This document shows, piece by piece, positions 44,067 to 53,368 of a stretch of DNA of 61,198 nt (positions within the stretch are counted from its first letter, which is position 1; every line of letters begins with the position of its first letter). A program made the translations under genes and the position numbers. The stretch covers positions 1 to 61,198 of the forward strand of contig NZ_BOON01000038.1 of assembly GCF_016863255.1 (NCBI RefSeq), read 5' to 3'. The DNA comes from Planosporangium mesophilum (GTDB taxonomy: Bacteria; Actinomycetota; Actinomycetes; Mycobacteriales; Micromonosporaceae). The notes under the pieces are model-generated. The model ran no database searches. It was not told where the DNA came from and saw only the letters and a program-made list of their open reading frames with translations.

Positions 44067-46007
44067 ATGACGCAATCGCGTACCGGGCCCCGATCCGCCG
44101 GCACGCCCGCGAGCGTCGAGGACGGCGCTGTCACGTCCGGCGCCGTCGAGGACGGCGCTGCCACGCCCGGCGCCGCCGGAGACTGCGTCGCCGACCTGGC
44201 CTCCTTCAGCGCATCCTGGGAGCGGGCCGTCTCGTCTACCAACTTCCTGCCGGCCGGACGGGCCCGGTCCCGGGCCACCCTGCAGGGCCTGGCGCAACGG
44301 TTGGTGGCGGCGGTGACCGCGGAGCCGTTCGACGCCTCGGCCGGGTACCGGGTCGGGGCCGACCTGGTGGCCGCCGACATCTCCTCGCCGCGCGCGCTCG
44401 GCCATAGCCTGACCCTGCTGCACCAGCGGCTCCTGGCCGACGCGGGCGTCACCGACGAACGGACCCCGGCCCGGCTGGCCGACCTCTGTGGACAGTTGGC
44501 CACCGGCTTCACCGAGGCGCTGCGTGACCGCGCCCTCACCGCGGCCGAGGGCATCAACAACGCCGAACGGGCCGCCTGGCGCGACAAGCAGTACGCCCTG
44601 CAGGCTCGACTCCAACACGCGCTGCTCCACGACCAACTGACCGGACTGCCCAACCGGTCGGCGTTGATGCGACGGCTGGCGAGCCTCGTCGCCGACCCGC
44701 CCGCTGACCCCCCTTCCGAGGCGCGCCTGGGCATCGTCCTGCTCAACCTGAACCGGTTCAAGGCGGTCTACGACAGTCTCGGCCCGACGCGCGGCGACCA
44801 GCTCCTGCTCGCCGTGGCGCGGCGGCTCCGGGCGTTGGCCGCCCGCGAGGGGTACTACCTGGCCCACCTCGGCGGCGACGAGTTCGCGCTGGTGGCCGAG
44901 CGCACGACCGGTACCGACGACGCCGTCAAGGTGGCCGACCAGGTCCTGCGGGCGCTGCCCGAGCGGATGTCGGTCGACGGCCACCAGATCCCGGTCACGG
45001 CCAGATGCGGCGTGGTCGAACGCCCCGCCGGCCGGGCGGACCCGACCGAACTGCTCCGCGCCGCGCACATCACCCTCGGCTGGGTGGCGAGCGATCACCG
45101 TACCCGGTGGATGGTCTTCGACGCCGAACGCAACGCCGCGGAGGTGGCCCGCCACGAGCTCACCGCCGCGATGCCGGCCGCGCTGGCCCGTGGCGAGTTC
45201 ACCCTGGCCTACCAGCCCCTGGTACGGCTGGCCGACCGTACCCTCGCCGGGGTCGAGGCCCTCGCCCGCTGGCACCACCCGGAGCTCGGCGTCCTCGGGC
45301 CGGCGCGCTTCATCTCCCTGGCCGAGAGCACCGGGTTGATCGAGCCGCTGGGCCTGCGCCTGCTGGAGCAGGCGTGCGCACAGGCGGCCGGCTGGCGGCG
45401 GCTCGGCCCGGCCCCGCCGTTCGTCAGCGTCAACCTCGCCGTCGCCCAGCTCCGCGATCCCGGCCTGCCGGCGGCGGTCGCCGCGGTCCTCGACCGTACC
45501 GGGCTGCCTCCCGACCTGCTCCAGCTCGAGGTCACCGAGAACGCCATCGTCGACACCGGCGACACGTCCCTGGACGTCCTGCACGCCCTGGCGGACCTCG
45601 GGGTGCGGCTCGCCATCGACGACTTCGGCACCGGGTACTCCAGCCTGGCCTACCTGTCCGAGATCCCCATCCACTCGATCAAGCTCGCGGCCGGTTTCCT
45701 GCGTGGCCTGGCTGCCGTGCCACCGGAGAGCGTGCCACCGGAGAGCGTGCCACCGGAGAGCGTGTCACCGGAGAGCGTGCCGTCGGGCGCCCTGGCGCCG
45801 CACACATTGCCTCCCGCCCGCCGCTCCAACGACACCCTGGTCCCCGCGCTCATCGACCTCGGTCACGACCTGGGTCTCAGCGTCACCGTCGAAGGCATCG
45901 AAACGGCCGTACAGGCGGAGCGGCTGACCGGTCTCGGCTGCGACCTGGGGCAGGGCTTCCACCTCGGCCGCCCCACCACCGCCGACGAGATCACCCGCTT
46001 GGTCTAG
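44067..46007 (+). CDS. GGDEF-EAL cyclic-di-GMP protein
   Basis: A 646-residue signalling protein. A helical N-terminal region (to about 180) holds no named sensor; two copies of a 30-bp repeat lie near its start (44116-44175). A GGDEF domain with intact GGDEF at 269-273 is followed by an EAL domain with E397-A398-L399, VTEN, IDDFGTGYSSL, VEGIE and LGQGFHLGRP, so diguanylate cyclase and phosphodiesterase activity are both possible. The usual KID motif is altered to KLAAGF, and right after it a low-complexity insert PPESV x4 breaks the domain. Start 44067 has GGAAGG upstream. No membrane segment. Its TAG shares the CTAG with the converging ligase gene. Confidence 0.9.
   Translation: MTQSRTGPRSAGTPASVEDGAVTSGAVEDGAATPGAAGDCVADLASFSASWERAVSSTNFLPAGRARSRATLQGLAQRLVAAVTAEPFDASAGYRVGADLVAADISSPRALGHSLTLLHQRLLADAGVTDERTPARLADLCGQLATGFTEALRDRALTAAEGINNAERAAWRDKQYALQARLQHALLHDQLTGLPNRSALMRRLASLVADPPADPPSEARLGIVLLNLNRFKAVYDSLGPTRGDQLLLAVARRLRALAAREGYYLAHLGGDEFALVAERTTGTDDAVKVADQVLRALPERMSVDGHQIPVTARCGVVERPAGRADPTELLRAAHITLGWVASDHRTRWMVFDAERNAAEVARHELTAAMPAALARGEFTLAYQPLVRLADRTLAGVEALARWHHPELGVLGPARFISLAESTGLIEPLGLRLLEQACAQAAGWRRLGPAPPFVSVNLAVAQLRDPGLPAAVAAVLDRTGLPPDLLQLEVTENAIVDTGDTSLDVLHALADLGVRLAIDDFGTGYSSLAYLSEIPIHSIKLAAGFLRGLAAVPPESVPPESVPPESVSPESVPSGALAPHTLPPARRSNDTLVPALIDLGHDLGLSVTVEGIETAVQAERLTGLGCDLGQGFHLGRPTTADEITRLV
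45720..45779 (+). repeat. Four 15-bp tandem repeats inside the EAL domain
   Basis: Units at 45720, 45735, 45750 and 45765 (CCACCGGAGAGCGTG, last unit with one change) encode PPESV repeats between strands of the EAL barrel. The frame is kept, so the insert is an added loop. Confidence 0.95.
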
Positions 46008-47485
46008 CTTTCGCGGACCACCTCGTCGGGTGACTTGTCCGGCCGCAGCCCGCGCCACGACGGCTGGCGCAACCGGCCGTCGCGGGTCCACTCGCCGAAC
46101 TCGACCTCCCCCACCAGCTTCGGCGTGACCCAGTGCGCGTCCTTCGCGTCGCGGGTGGGCAGCGGGTGGGCGAACGGCGGCGTCCTGCGCTCCAGCGAAC
46201 GGAGCCTGCGGTACAGGTCGTCGAGCGTCTCGCGGTTGAAGCCGGTTCCGACCTGCCCGACGTACTCGAGCCCCTCCGGCCCGGGGATGCCCAGCAGCAG
46301 GGCGCCGATCGTCCCGGCACGCCGGCCCTGACCGGGCGCCCAGCCGCCGATGACGACCTCCTGGGTACGGGTGTGCTTGACCTTGACCCACGCCTTGGAG
46401 CGCCGCCCCGGCTCGTAGACCGAGTCGAGCCGTTTCGCCACGATCCCTTCCAGCCGCTGCTCGCGGGAGGCCGCCAGCGCGGCCGGGCCGCCGCCCCGCG
46501 TGTACCCCGGGGTGTCCCAGTGCGGCCCGTGCAGCCCCAGCGACTCCAGCAGCTCCCGGCGCTGCTCGTACCGCAGCCCGACGGTGTCGTGCCCGTCGAG
46601 GTGCAGCAGGTCGAAGATCTGGTACGTCACGGGGGTCTGCTCGCTCAGCCGCCCGATCTGCGCCCGGTCCCGGACGTGCATGCGGGGCTGGAGGGCGGCG
46701 AACGAGATCTGCCCGGCCGGGTCGCACGCGACGATCTCGCCGTCGAACACGGCCGGCACTCCGCCCAGCGCCGCCCCGAAGCCCCGCAGCTCCGGGTAGG
46801 CCACGGTGACGTCCTTGTCGTTGCGCGAGACCAGACGGACCTCGCCGTCGGCCACGTACGCGACCGCCCGCAGGCCGTCCCACTTCATCTCGTACCCGAA
46901 GTCGGGGTCCTCGCTGGGCGCGGGCAGCTCACCCAGGGTGGCGAGCATCGGCCGGATGAGCTCGGGCACCGGCTCCCGTTCGGCCGTGGCCGGCTCCGCC
47001 TTCGCGGACGCCGTGTCTCCGGACCCTCTCGCCGGCTCCATCAGGTGGATGAGCCAGTTGTCGCCATCGGTACGGATCAACACGTACCGGCCGTGGGCCC
47101 GCTCTCCGTGCAGGACGCACTTCACCTCACGGTCGGTCCACGTCTCGCACTCGTACGTGCCCCGGTCCCAGATCTCCACCTGGCCGCCGCCGTACTCGCC
47201 CTGGGGGATCTCACCTTCGAACCCCGCGTAGTCGAGCGGATGATCCTCGGTGCGCACCGCGAGGTGGTTCTTCTTCGGATCGTCGGGCAGCCCCTTGGGT
47301 AATGCCCAGGAGACCAGGACCCCTTGACGCTCCAGCCGGAAGTCCCAGTGCAGCCGCCGGGCGTGGTGTTCCTGGATGACGAACGTGTCGTCGTGACCAC
47401 CCGGCAGCGGCCCCGGAGCGGGTACCGGTTCCGGCGTACGCGACGCCGACCGCTTGCTGCGGTACGTCGCCAGCTTGTCGGCCAT
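46004..47485 (-). CDS. ATP-dependent DNA ligase with 3'-phosphoesterase domain (LigD type, no polymerase)
   Basis: A 493-residue repair enzyme with two of the three LigD modules. The phosphoesterase domain (about 28-150) has FVIQEHHARRLHWDFRLE and GEIPQGEYGGGQVEIWD, which trim 3' ends. The ligase domain (about 185-470) has the nucleotidyl Lys201 in YEMKWDGLRA, then VFDGEIVA, EGIVAKRLDS and WVKVKHTR. The primase-polymerase module is absent, and no Ku gene is nearby; actinobacteria often encode these parts separately. Role in end joining is inferred from the family. Confidence 0.92.
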   Translation of the reverse strand: MADKLATYRSKRSASRTPEPVPAPGPLPGGHDDTFVIQEHHARRLHWDFRLERQGVLVSWALPKGLPDDPKKNHLAVRTEDHPLDYAGFEGEIPQGEYGGGQVEIWDRGTYECETWTDREVKCVLHGERAHGRYVLIRTDGDNWLIHLMEPARGSGDTASAKAEPATAEREPVPELIRPMLATLGELPAPSEDPDFGYEMKWDGLRAVAYVADGEVRLVSRNDKDVTVAYPELRGFGAALGGVPAVFDGEIVACDPAGQISFAALQPRMHVRDRAQIGRLSEQTPVTYQIFDLLHLDGHDTVGLRYEQRRELLESLGLHGPHWDTPGYTRGGGPAALAASREQRLEGIVAKRLDSVYEPGRRSKAWVKVKHTRTQEVVIGGWAPGQGRRAGTIGALLLGIPGPEGLEYVGQVGTGFNRETLDDLYRRLRSLERRTPPFAHPLPTRDAKDAHWVTPKLVGEVEFGEWTRDGRLRQPSWRGLRPDKSPDEVVRES

Positions 47486-47514
47486 GACTCCTGTCTACCC
47501 CTGTCGTCGCCTCC

Positions 47515-48981
47515 TCAACGCGCCCCCAGCGTTACGGCCTGCAACGCGAGCCAGAACTGGACCCGGTCCTGGGTTGAGGCGAGCGACCGCCCGGTGAGCC
47601 GCTCGATCTGGTCCAGCCGGTACCGGACCGTGTTGCGGTGCACGAACAGCCGGCCCGCCACCCGCGCCACCGACGCGTCCTCCTCCAGGTACGTGCGGAG
47701 CGTCGCCACCAGATCCCCGCCGACCTGCTCGTCGAAGTCCAGCAACGGGGCGAGCACCGAGCGCCCAAGCTCGGTCAGCGGCAGCGCCTCGCTGGCGAGT
47801 AGCAGCCCGGGCAGGGACAGCGGCTCGCGGGCGTTGATCCCCGGCCCCCGGCTCAGCGCCTCGCGCGCCTCGTAGAAGCTCCACCGCAGGCCGGCCGCGC
47901 CGGGGTACGCCCCGCCGATACCGACCCGGGCGTTCTCCCCGAGCTGGGTGACGTAGCCGAGGGTCTGCCGGGCCACCTCGTCCACCGGCCTGCTCTCGCC
48001 CACGACCACCACGAGGTGCTCCCCCATGTACGCGGTGACCACCGGCTCGGCGGCGGTCGCGGACAGCGGGTACACGCCGCCGGGCAGCCCGCGCAGCCTG
48101 TCCCCGCCGGGGTCGGCGTCCCGCCCGGCGGCGGCGAGCAGGACGGTGTGCGGGCGGGCGGCGTCCACGCCGAACGTCGCCAGGCGCCGGGCGGCCTCGC
48201 CCTCGGAGAGGGTCGCCCGGACGATGTCCTCGATCACCTGGCCGACCAGCTCCCGGCGGGCGGCGAGGACCGCCTGCCGGCGGGCCAGCTCCAGCCCGAC
48301 GAGGCTGGCCGCGTACGGCAGGACCTCGTGCGTGGCGGGCGTACGCAGGTGGGCCACCACCGCACCGGCCACTTCGATGGGGGCAGCTGATGCGACAGCG
48401 GATGAACCCGACCCGTCCTCCCACTCGGCGCCGGCCGGCGCGGCCGCGAGGCTCACCCCGTACGCGTCCAGCACCGCGACCGGAGCGCCGAGGAGCTGGG
48501 CCAGCGTGTGGACGAGGACGTCCAGGCCGCCGCCGGACAGCAGCGCCCGGGCCAGGGCGTCGTGCAGACGCAGCAGGTCACGCTGCCGGGCGTAGCTCTC
48601 GGCGGCGATCCGGTCGGCGACGTACCGGTCCACCGCGAGGAACGGCGTCTCGTAGGGCACCTCCAGGACCGGCAGGTCGTGCGCCTGCGCGGCCGCGATC
48701 ACCGCCCGGGGTACGCGCTCGTGGGTCAGACCGGTACCGAAGCCGATGCCGGCCACGCCCCGCCGCGCGACGAGTTCCACGAACTCGCGCTGGGCGGCGG
48801 CGGAGCGCTGCCGCAGGCCGGTGGTCAGGACCAGCTCGCCGCCCTGCAGCCACGGGCGCGGGTCGGCCAGCTCGGTCACGGCGCACCAGCTCACCGGCCG
48901 CCGCAGCGCCTCGGGCGACCCCGTCAGCACGACGAGGTTCAGCCGCGTGCAGGCGACGATGTCGGCGAGCTGGAGAACCAT
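47515..48981 (-). CDS. PucR family transcriptional regulator
   Basis: A 488-residue regulator with the PucR layout: N-terminal purine-catabolism domain (LADIVACTRLNLVVL to about 120), a middle GAF-like/GGDEF-like segment, and a C-terminal helix-turn-helix RTYLEEDASVARVAGRLFVHRNTVRYRL. The start 48981 has GAGG just upstream. It is divergent from a polyamine-type ABC importer; PucR proteins often control purine, amino-acid or polyamine use, so it is the likely local regulator. The shared region includes TGTGCATATATCC around 49022. Confidence 0.9.
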   Translation of the reverse strand: MVLQLADIVACTRLNLVVLTGSPEALRRPVSWCAVTELADPRPWLQGGELVLTTGLRQRSAAAQREFVELVARRGVAGIGFGTGLTHERVPRAVIAAAQAHDLPVLEVPYETPFLAVDRYVADRIAAESYARQRDLLRLHDALARALLSGGGLDVLVHTLAQLLGAPVAVLDAYGVSLAAAPAGAEWEDGSGSSAVASAAPIEVAGAVVAHLRTPATHEVLPYAASLVGLELARRQAVLAARRELVGQVIEDIVRATLSEGEAARRLATFGVDAARPHTVLLAAAGRDADPGGDRLRGLPGGVYPLSATAAEPVVTAYMGEHLVVVVGESRPVDEVARQTLGYVTQLGENARVGIGGAYPGAAGLRWSFYEAREALSRGPGINAREPLSLPGLLLASEALPLTELGRSVLAPLLDFDEQVGGDLVATLRTYLEEDASVARVAGRLFVHRNTVRYRLDQIERLTGRSLASTQDRVQFWLALQAVTLGAR

Positions 48982-49131
48982 GCCTCGGCACTGTAGTAGT
49001 GACCAGTCGGCATGGGAATGGTTGTGCATATATCCATTGAGCGGCACCCCGTCCGGCGCCTAACGTCCGGCGCATCCGCCGTTCCGTTATGTCCGGCGGT
49101 ACCCACTCTTGCAGGGAGAAAGGCGACGAGC

Positions 49132-50211
49132 TTGGAAACGCCCGCGATCAGGTTGACGGGTCTGCGCAAGTCCTTCGGCGGCGTGGAGGCCGTGGCCGGG
49201 GTGGACCTGGAGATCGCCGACGGCGAGTTCTTCTCCATGCTGGGCCCGTCCGGCTCGGGTAAGACCACGGTGCTGCGCCTGATCGCGGGGTTCGAGCTGC
49301 CGACCTCGGGCGTGGTGGAGCTGGCCGGCGCCGACGTGACCCGCCGCGCGCCCTTCGAGCGCGACGTCAACACGGTCTTCCAGGACTACGCGCTGTTCCC
49401 GCACATGGACGTCATCGACAACGTCGAGTACGGCCTGAAGATCCGCAAGGTGGGGCGCCGGGAACGGCGGGAGCGCGCCGAGGCGGCGCTCGCCGCGGTC
49501 CGCCTGGAGGGGTACTCCCACCGCCGGCCCGGCCAGCTCTCCGGCGGGCAGCGGCAGCGGGTGGCGCTGGCCCGGGCCCTGGTCAACCGGCCCAAGGTGC
49601 TGCTGCTCGACGAGCCGCTCGGCGCCCTCGACCTCAAGCTGCGCGAGGAGATGCAGCTCGAACTCAAGCAGATCCAGCGCCAGGTCGGGATCACGTTCGT
49701 CTTCGTGACCCACGACCAGCAGGAGGCGCTGACCATGAGCGACCGGATCGCGGTGTTCAACGCCGGGCGGATCGAGCAGGTCGGCACCCCCGCCGAGGTG
49801 TACGACCAGCCGGGCAGCGCCTTCGTCGCCGGCTTCGTCGGTACCGCGAACGTGCTGCGCGACAAGGTCGCGCGGGCCGTCCTGGGTGAGGACGGCTGCT
49901 TCGCCATCCGGCCGGAGAAGATCGCGCTCGGCGGGCCGGCAGGGTCCGGCCCGGCAGGGTTCGGACCGGCAGAGCTCGGAGAGGCGGCGCCCGACGACGT
50001 CACAGCGACCGGCCGCGTCGTCGAGGCCGTGTACGCGGGCGCGACCACCCGGTTCGTGGTGCGGCTGGACGCGGGCTCCCCTGACAGCACCGCCCAACTG
50101 GTCGCGCTCCAGCAGAACCTGCGGACCTCGTCCGTGGACGTGCAGTCCTATCGCGACACTCCGGTCACCCTGCGCTGGCGGCGCGAGCACGCGATCCGCC
50201 TGCCCGACTAG
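49132..50211 (+). CDS. Polyamine-type ABC transporter ATPase (PotA-like)
   Basis: A 359-residue importer ATPase. Walker [30 protein letters not shown], signature [16 protein letters not shown], Walker [18 protein letters not shown], switch THDQQEAL, then a C-terminal TOBE domain that is interrupted by a Gly/Pro/Ala repeat ([16 protein letters not shown]). The start is TTG 49132, preceded by AGGGAGAAAGG. First gene of a four-gene operon; its stop falls inside the first unit of a 20-bp repeat. Confidence 0.92.
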   Translation: METPAIRLTGLRKSFGGVEAVAGVDLEIADGEFFSMLGPSGSGKTTVLRLIAGFELPTSGVVELAGADVTRRAPFERDVNTVFQDYALFPHMDVIDNVEYGLKIRKVGRRERRERAEAALAAVRLEGYSHRRPGQLSGGQRQRVALARALVNRPKVLLLDEPLGALDLKLREEMQLELKQIQRQVGITFVFVTHDQQEALTMSDRIAVFNAGRIEQVGTPAEVYDQPGSAFVAGFVGTANVLRDKVARAVLGEDGCFAIRPEKIALGGPAGSGPAGFGPAELGEAAPDDVTATGRVVEAVYAGATTRFVVRLDAGSPDSTAQLVALQQNLRTSSVDVQSYRDTPVTLRWRREHAIRLPD

Positions 50212-50289
50212 AACGTCCCGCACACCGGCTGAACGTCCCGCACACCGACTGAACGTCCTGCACACCGGCTGAACGTCCCGCACACGGCT
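50211..50289 (+). repeat. Four 20-bp tandem repeats in the polyamine importer operon
   Basis: Units GAACGTCCCGCACACCGGCT at 50211, 50231, 50251 and 50271 (last 19 bases), with single changes. They fill the first half of the 156-base gap between the ATPase and the binding protein. A binding site for protein, an mRNA-processing signal or plain slippage are all possible. Confidence 0.95.
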
Positions 50290-50367
50290 GAAATCCCGTC
50301 AGACGGACCACCCGTCCGACGAAAGGTCCCACCCGCATCCCGCCCGACTCCAACCCGAGGAGAGTCC

Positions 50368-51564
50368 ATGCGTCGAGCGCGCATCATCACCGGCCTCGCA
50401 ACGGCCGGACTACTGGCCCTGTCCGCGTGTTCCAGCGGATCGTCCGGCGGCGGCGCCAACCCGGCCGACGGCAAGCCGCCGAAGATCGACAAGCTGGCGT
50501 CGCTCGGCGCCGGCGAGGGCCAGGTCAACATCGTGTCCTGGGCCGGGTACGTCGAGAACGGCACGAACGACCCGAAGGTCAACTGGGTGACCGACTTCGA
50601 GAAGCAGACCGGGTGCAAGGTGAACTCCAAGGTCGCCGGCACCTCGGACGAGATGGTCACCCTGATGAAGTCCGGCGAGTACGACCTGGTCTCCGCCTCC
50701 GGTGACGCCTCGCTGCGGATGATCTACGGCGGCGTGGTGGCCCCGGTGAACACCGACCTCGTGCCCAACTACTCCGACGTCCGGGACTTCCTCAAGATGA
50801 AGTCCTGGAACTCGGTCGACAACGTCTCCTACGGGATCCCGCACGGCTGGGGCGCGAACCTGCTGGCGTACCGCACCGACAAGGTCAGCCCGGCGCCCAC
50901 CTCCTGGAGCGTGGTGTTCGACAACGCGGCCGCCAACGCCAAGCACATCACCGCGTACGACTCGCCGATCTATATCGCCGACGCGGCGATGTACCTGATG
51001 GCGCACAAGCCGGAGCTCGGCATCAAGAACCCGTACGCGCTGGACGACAAGCAGTTCAACGCCGCGGTCGACCTCCTCAAGGCGCAGAACAAGAACGTCG
51101 GCGAGTACTGGTCGGACTACACCAAGGCGGTGCAGGCCCTCAAGTCGGGCAACACGGTGGCCGGCACCGCGTGGCAGGTCATCGTCAACCTGGCGGAGGC
51201 CGACCAGGCCCCGGTCGCCGCGGTGCTGCCCTCCGAGGGCGCGACCGGCTGGTCGGACACCTGGATGGTCGCCGCCAAGGCAAAGCACCCCAACTGCGCG
51301 TACAAGTGGATGGACTGGATCATCTCGCCGCAGACCAACGCACAGGCGGCGGAGTGGTTCGGCGAGGCGCCGGCAAACCCCAAGGCGTGCGAGTTCACGT
51401 CCGACAAGGGCCACTGCGACAAGTACCACGCCGCTGACGCCGCGTACGCCAGCAAGATCTGGTACTGGACCACGCCGACCACCAGGTGCCTGGACGGTCG
51501 TACGAATGTGACCTGCAAGGACTACGCCGCCTGGACCCAGGCGTGGACCGGAATCAAGGGCTGA
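50368..51564 (+). CDS. Polyamine-type ABC transporter substrate-binding lipoprotein (PotD-like)
   Basis: A 398-residue solute-binding protein with lipobox LLALSAC (Cys21) and a Ser/Gly linker. PotD-type features: VNIVSWAGYVENG near the start, FEKQTGCKVNSKVAGTSDEM, YDLVSASGDASLRM and YGIPHGWGANLLAYR. The C-terminal segment has several Cys (ACEFTSDKGHCDKYH, TRCLDG, VTCKDY) that could form disulfides outside the cell. GAGGAGAG precedes the ATG. The ligand is probably a polyamine or related amino compound. Confidence 0.92.
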   Translation: MRRARIITGLATAGLLALSACSSGSSGGGANPADGKPPKIDKLASLGAGEGQVNIVSWAGYVENGTNDPKVNWVTDFEKQTGCKVNSKVAGTSDEMVTLMKSGEYDLVSASGDASLRMIYGGVVAPVNTDLVPNYSDVRDFLKMKSWNSVDNVSYGIPHGWGANLLAYRTDKVSPAPTSWSVVFDNAAANAKHITAYDSPIYIADAAMYLMAHKPELGIKNPYALDDKQFNAAVDLLKAQNKNVGEYWSDYTKAVQALKSGNTVAGTAWQVIVNLAEADQAPVAAVLPSEGATGWSDTWMVAAKAKHPNCAYKWMDWIISPQTNAQAAEWFGEAPANPKACEFTSDKGHCDKYHAADAAYASKIWYWTTPTTRCLDGRTNVTCKDYAAWTQAWTGIKG

Positions 51565-52469
51565 TGAGCCTGCTTTCCACCGACGCGGGCCGGTCCGGCT
51601 CTTCCGGGCCGGCCCGCCGGCTCGCCGCGTGGCTGCACCGTCACCCGTCGGCGCGGCTCTCCGCGCTGCTGTCCGCGCCGGTGCTCTGGCTGGGCGTGGC
51701 CTACCTGGGGTCGCTCGCGGTGCTGTTCCTCTCGGCGTTCTGGACGGTCAACTCGTTCACCGGCGAGGTGGTACGCCAGCCCACGCTGGACAACTTCCGC
51801 ACCATCGTCACGGACGCGGTGTACCGCACCGTGACGCTGCGCAGCATCGGCGTCGCCGTCGCGGTGACGCTGGTCGACGCCGCCATCGCGCTGCCGATGG
51901 CCTTCTTCATGGCGAAGGTCGCCGCGCCACGGTGGCGCCGCCTGCTGGTCGTCGCCATCCTCACCCCGCTGTGGGCCAGTTACCTGGTCAAGGCATACGC
52001 CTGGCGGGTCATGCTGGCCAACGGAGGGCCGGTGGACTGGCTGCTGGGCGGCGACGGCAACGGCCCCGGGTACGGGCTGACCGCGACCATCCTGGTGCTG
52101 TCGTACCTCTGGCTGCCGTACATGATCCTGCCGATCTACGCCGGCCTGGAGCGGCTGCCGGACTCCCTTCTGGACGCCTCGGCCGACCTGGGCGCCCGGG
52201 CCGGGCGCACGTTCCGCTCGGTCGTGCTGCCCATCGTCGTCCCCGCCGTGGTGGCCGGCTCGATCTTCACCTTCTCACTGTCACTGGGCGACTACATCGC
52301 GGTGCAGATCGTCGGCGGCAAGACCCAACTGATCGGCAATCTCGTGTACGCGAACATCGGCGCCGCGAACAACCTGCCGTTCTCGGCGGCACTCGCCACG
52401 ATCCCCGTGCTGATCATGGTTGTCTATCTGGTCGCGGTGCGGCGCAGCGGCGCGTTGGAGGAACTGTGA
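51564..52469 (+). CDS. Polyamine-type ABC transporter permease (PotB-like)
   Basis: A 301-residue permease with six predicted helices, first at LWLGVAYLGSLAVLFLSAFW, and EAA loop DASADLGARAGRTFRSV. The ATG overlaps the binding-protein stop by one base (TGATG), so this start is preferred over an in-frame upstream one inside the binding-protein gene. Confidence 0.92.
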   Translation: MSLLSTDAGRSGSSGPARRLAAWLHRHPSARLSALLSAPVLWLGVAYLGSLAVLFLSAFWTVNSFTGEVVRQPTLDNFRTIVTDAVYRTVTLRSIGVAVAVTLVDAAIALPMAFFMAKVAAPRWRRLLVVAILTPLWASYLVKAYAWRVMLANGGPVDWLLGGDGNGPGYGLTATILVLSYLWLPYMILPIYAGLERLPDSLLDASADLGARAGRTFRSVVLPIVVPAVVAGSIFTFSLSLGDYIAVQIVGGKTQLIGNLVYANIGAANNLPFSAALATIPVLIMVVYLVAVRRSGALEEL

Positions 52470-53281
52470 ATCTTTCCCCTGCAGCGCGCTGGCTGCTGCG
52501 CGGCGCCATGGCGCTGGGCCTGGCGTTCATCTACGTGCCGCTGGCGATCGTGTTGATCAACTCGTTCAACGCCGACCGGACGTTCGCCTGGCCGCCACCG
52601 CGCTGGACGACGGACTGGTGGGCCCGCGCGTGGGACAACGAGGGCGCCCGCGCCGCGCTGCTGACCTCGGTCAAGGCCGGGCTGGGCGCGACCGTGGTGG
52701 CGCTGGTGCTCGGCACGATGATCGCGTTCGCGGTACAGCGGTACCGGTTCTTCGGCCGCGAGACGCTCTCCCTGCTGGTGGTCCTGCCGATCGCGCTGCC
52801 CGGCATCGTCACCGGCATCGCACTGGACACCGCGTTCCGTACCGTCGTCGCACCGCTCGGCGTCGGCAAGGGCCTGCTGTCCGTCGTCATAGGACACGCC
52901 ACGTTCTGCGTCGTGGTCGCCTACAACAACGTGCTGGCGCGGCTGCGGCGTACCGGGGCCAGCCTGGAGGAGGCCTCGGCCGACCTGGGCGCGTCGACGT
53001 TCCAGACCTTCCGGTACGTGACGTTCCCGCTGATCCGGTCGGCGCTGTTCGCCGGCGGGCTGCTCGCCTTCGCGCTGTCGTTCGACGAGATCATCGTGAC
53101 CACGTTCACCGCCGGTGCGGGTACCCGCACCCTGCCGCTGTGGATCTTCGACAACCTGTTCCGGCCCAACCAGGCGCCGGTCATCAACGTGGTCGCCGCG
53201 GTGCTCATCGTGCTGTCGGTGATCCCGATCTACCTGGCGCAGCGGATCTCCGCAGACACGGCAAGCGGCGGCCGCCTGTAG
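52466..53281 (+). CDS. Polyamine-type ABC transporter permease (PotC-like)
   Basis: A 271-residue permease; opening helix MALGLAFIYVPLAIVLINSF, EAA loop EEASADLGASTFQTFRYV. GTG 52466 overlaps the preceding stop by 4 bases (GTGA) with GAGGAA just upstream. Last gene of the operon, followed by a very long palindrome. Confidence 0.92.
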   Translation: MNLSPAARWLLRGAMALGLAFIYVPLAIVLINSFNADRTFAWPPPRWTTDWWARAWDNEGARAALLTSVKAGLGATVVALVLGTMIAFAVQRYRFFGRETLSLLVVLPIALPGIVTGIALDTAFRTVVAPLGVGKGLLSVVIGHATFCVVVAYNNVLARLRRTGASLEEASADLGASTFQTFRYVTFPLIRSALFAGGLLAFALSFDEIIVTTFTAGAGTRTLPLWIFDNLFRPNQAPVINVVAAVLIVLSVIPIYLAQRISADTASGGRL

Positions 53282-53303
53282 CTTCCGCCGTTCCGACTTC
53301 TCC

Positions 53304-53357
53304 CATGATCACGGAGACTCTTCCGCCCGCTGGCCCGGAAGAGTCTCCGTGATCATG
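53304..53357. repeat. Palindromic intergenic repeat, copy 2; likely bidirectional terminator
   Basis: Perfect 22-bp arms (53304-53325 and 53336-53357) around a 10-base loop, between converging genes, so it can end transcription from both sides. The arms share CATGATCACGGAGA and CCGTGATCA with the imperfect palindrome at 10117-10166. Confidence 0.85.
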
Positions 53358-53368
53358 CATGGGAGGTC

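Noticed and set aside
47495-48424. A 309-codon minus-strand frame inside the PucR gene region
   Set aside because: It is the PucR gene read in a shifted frame; the PucR frame has the HTH and both conserved domains.
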